From contig CAZIGM010000042.1 of the NCBI GenBank assembly GCA_964538675.1, forward strand, positions 1 through 14,424: DNA of 14,424 nt. The letters run 5' to 3'. Below the pieces are notes generated by a model. That model worked only from the letters and a program-made list of their open reading frames with translations. It was not told the DNA's origin and made no database searches. The position numbers were made by a program, and so were the translations under genes. Within the stretch, counting starts at the first letter, position 1. Each line of letters opens with the position of its first letter. The DNA is from CAZIGM01 sp964538675. Its GTDB lineage: Bacteria; Bacillota; Bacilli; Tepidibacillales; Tepidibacillaceae. Shown here one piece after another: positions 13,066 through 14,424 of this stretch.

Positions 13066-14304
13066 ATGAGTTTGACAATATCTTTAGATACTTTATTAGT
13101 ACTTATATCTACTGCTCTAGTGTTTCTTATGCATGCAGGATTTACGATGGTAGAGGTGGGTTTTAATAGAGAGAAGAATGCATTAAATATTACAATGAAA
13201 AATTTCTTTGTTATTGCTTTAGGTCCAATAATTTTTTATTTAGTAGGTTTTGGCTTAATGTTTGGTAAAGATTTGGGTGGATTAATAGGTTCGTCTGGTT
13301 TTTTGTTAACTAATTATAGCAATGATTTAGGCATACCTATTTTGGCTTTTTTCTCTTTTCAAGCGGTTTTCGCAGCAACGAGTGGTACGATTGTATCAGG
13401 TGCTGTTGCTGAAAGGATAAAGTTTCACTCTTTTGCTATTTTTTCAGCAGTATTGCTAATGGCTATTTATCCAATTGTAGGACATTGGGTCTGGGGTGGT
13501 GGTTGGTTAGCACGATTAGGTTTTATTGATTTTGCAGGCTCGACAGTTGTACATTCTGTTGGTGGTTGGGCTGCGCTTGTTGGTGCTTACTTATTAGGAC
13601 CTAGAATAGGTAAGTATGTAGGAGACACTGTTAAGGCAATTCCTGGGCATAATATTCCCTTTGGAGCAATTGGCGTTTTATTTCTTTGGTTTGGGTGGTT
13701 TGGATTTAATACTGGGAGTGCTTTAACTGCTAGTGACGTGCATCTTGCAGATATTTTCACAGTTACTTTGTTAGGAGGAGCTGCAGGAGTTATTTCTACT
13801 ATTGTTCTTACTTATATTAGATATAAAAAACCAGATGTGAGTTTGAGCTTAAATGGTGCCTTAATCGGATTAGTATCAATTACTGCAGGTGCTTCATTAT
13901 TCTCACCTCTAGGTGCAATAATAGTTGGACTTATATCAGGCATAGTTTTAGTATTTTCAGTAGAATTTTTTGATAAGATAAAAATTGATGATCCAGTTGG
14001 GGCAATAAGCGTTCACGGGTTTGGAGGTATTTTTGGAACATTAGCAGTCGGATTCTTCTCTATCGATGGTGGTTTGTTTTATGGAGGAGGGCTATATCTT
14101 TTAGGAATTCAAGCAATAGGGGTTATAACTGTAGGAATATGGACAATATCCACAAGTTTTCTAATTTTTAAAGCTATTGAAAAGACTATTGGACTACGTG
14201 TTTCTGAACAGGAAGAGAGAAATGGTTTGGATATTTCTGAACATGGTAATTATGCTTACTCTAATTTGTATCATGGAGACCATCACTTAGCTATACAAGA
14301 TTAA
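13066..14304 (+). CDS. amt: Ammonium transporter (Amt family)
   Basis: Trimeric membrane channel for ammonium uptake. ATG 13066 follows AGGGAGG (13052-13058), so the longer frame from GTG 13021, which overlaps glnB, is rejected. The product has 412 residues with about eleven membrane segments and no cleavable signal. Conserved segments include HAGFTMVEVGFNREKNA in the first helices, HWVWGGGWL, and the twin pore histidines H163 (VVHSVGGW) and H317 (SVHGFGGIFGT). The cytoplasmic tail ends in LRVSEQEERNGLDISEHG, the conserved region used for allosteric control and PII contact. It is the second gene of the glnB–amt unit. No T-tailed terminator follows; instead, structured DNA resembling an insertion sequence end begins about 20 nt after the stop. 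Confidence 0.96.
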   Translation: MSLTISLDTLLVLISTALVFLMHAGFTMVEVGFNREKNALNITMKNFFVIALGPIIFYLVGFGLMFGKDLGGLIGSSGFLLTNYSNDLGIPILAFFSFQAVFAATSGTIVSGAVAERIKFHSFAIFSAVLLMAIYPIVGHWVWGGGWLARLGFIDFAGSTVVHSVGGWAALVGAYLLGPRIGKYVGDTVKAIPGHNIPFGAIGVLFLWFGWFGFNTGSALTASDVHLADIFTVTLLGGAAGVISTIVLTYIRYKKPDVSLSLNGALIGLVSITAGASLFSPLGAIIVGLISGIVLVFSVEFFDKIKIDDPVGAISVHGFGGIFGTLAVGFFSIDGGLFYGGGLYLLGIQAIGVITVGIWTISTSFLIFKAIEKTIGLRVSEQEERNGLDISEHGNYAYSNLYHGDHHLAIQD

Positions 14305-14317
14305 TTTATCCAGATAT

Positions 14318-14424
14318 GATAAGACCCCCACTCCTTAAGTGGAGGAGAATGAATTTAGGATAAGTCTCACATAGCACGACTAAATGCTTTAGCATTATAG
14401 CGTGACTTGTGCTCTTGAGTTAGC
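14318..14424 (-). mobile_element. Putative right end / omega-RNA of an IS200/IS605-type (TnpB) element, continuing past the window
   Basis: Read on the minus strand, this stretch has a hairpin with a TAAA loop (inner stem AATGC/GCATT, outer CACG/CGTG, 14375-14404), a ~28-nt linker, then a terminal hairpin (CCTCCACT, loop TAAGG, AGTGGGGG; 14325-14345). This is the usual order at the 3' end of tnpB genes, where it forms the omega-RNA scaffold before the guide. The terminal stem is complete only as minus-strand RNA, where a C/A mismatch becomes U·G. All three minus frames have stops here, so the presumed tnpB ends at or beyond the right edge. No transposase sequence is visible, so the assignment rests on architecture alone. 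Confidence 0.5.

Noticed and set aside
14320..14350. Intrinsic terminator for amt
   Set aside because: The hairpin has a mismatch on plus-strand RNA and no T-run in either direction; an insertion-element end fits better.
1..14424. CRISPR array, tRNA genes, prophage, toxin-antitoxin or defence genes
   Set aside because: Looked for on both strands; no regularly spaced repeats, cloverleaf-like sequences or matching protein families seen.

Overview
This AT-rich window reads as ordinary chromosome from an endospore-forming, low-GC Clostridia-type Firmicute. The evidence is the gene order ppdK–dnaG–rpoD–trmK–nif3, strong AAGGAGG-type ribosome binding sites, T-tailed hairpin terminators, an RNase P RNA with an A-type layout, and promoter signals of the sigma-H, Spo0A and TnrA/GlnR type. 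I cannot name the genus from sequence alone.

Layout. 1-1696: C-terminal two thirds of pyruvate phosphate dikinase, cut by the window edge. 1697-2075: hairpins, then a dense control region with a sigma-A-like promoter, an exact sigma-H-like promoter and two oppositely oriented Spo0A-type boxes. 2076-5054: the macromolecular synthesis operon dnaG (primase) and rpoD (housekeeping sigma), closed by a strong terminator. 5237-7089: trmK (tRNA m1A22 methyltransferase) and a Nif3/YqfO-family gene, overlapping by 46 nt, with their own promoter. 7284-7677: rnpB, with promoter and terminator. 7841-9370: membrane diguanylate cyclase with an extracytoplasmic Cache-like sensor and an intact GG[E/D]EF site. 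9371-9785: terminator, a structured hairpin and a decayed C-terminus of nicotinate phosphoribosyltransferase. 9786-11611: uppP, a DUF212/YuiD divergent PAP2 protein and an exported rhodanese. 11682-12404: metallo-beta-lactamase-fold hydrolase with an altered metal motif. 12405-12707: nitrogen-type control region. 12708-14304: glnB (PII) and amt (ammonium transporter). 14318-14424: structured DNA that looks like the right end and omega-RNA of an IS200/IS605 (TnpB-type) element entering from the right on the minus strand.

How the genes work together. dnaG and rpoD couple replication priming to housekeeping transcription, and their leader looks tied to the stationary-phase/sporulation circuit. 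uppP and its DUF212 neighbour probably both act on isoprenoid lipid phosphates at the membrane. glnB–amt is a textbook ammonium uptake and sensing pair, and the sequence carries two exact TnrA/GlnR-type operators, one at the classic activating distance from a good promoter.

I found no CRISPR array, tRNA, phage genes, toxin-antitoxin module or defence island. I see no convincing new multi-gene system. The most informative signals are regulatory (the dnaG leader and the glnB leader) and at the edges (the pncB relic and the putative omega-RNA next to amt).
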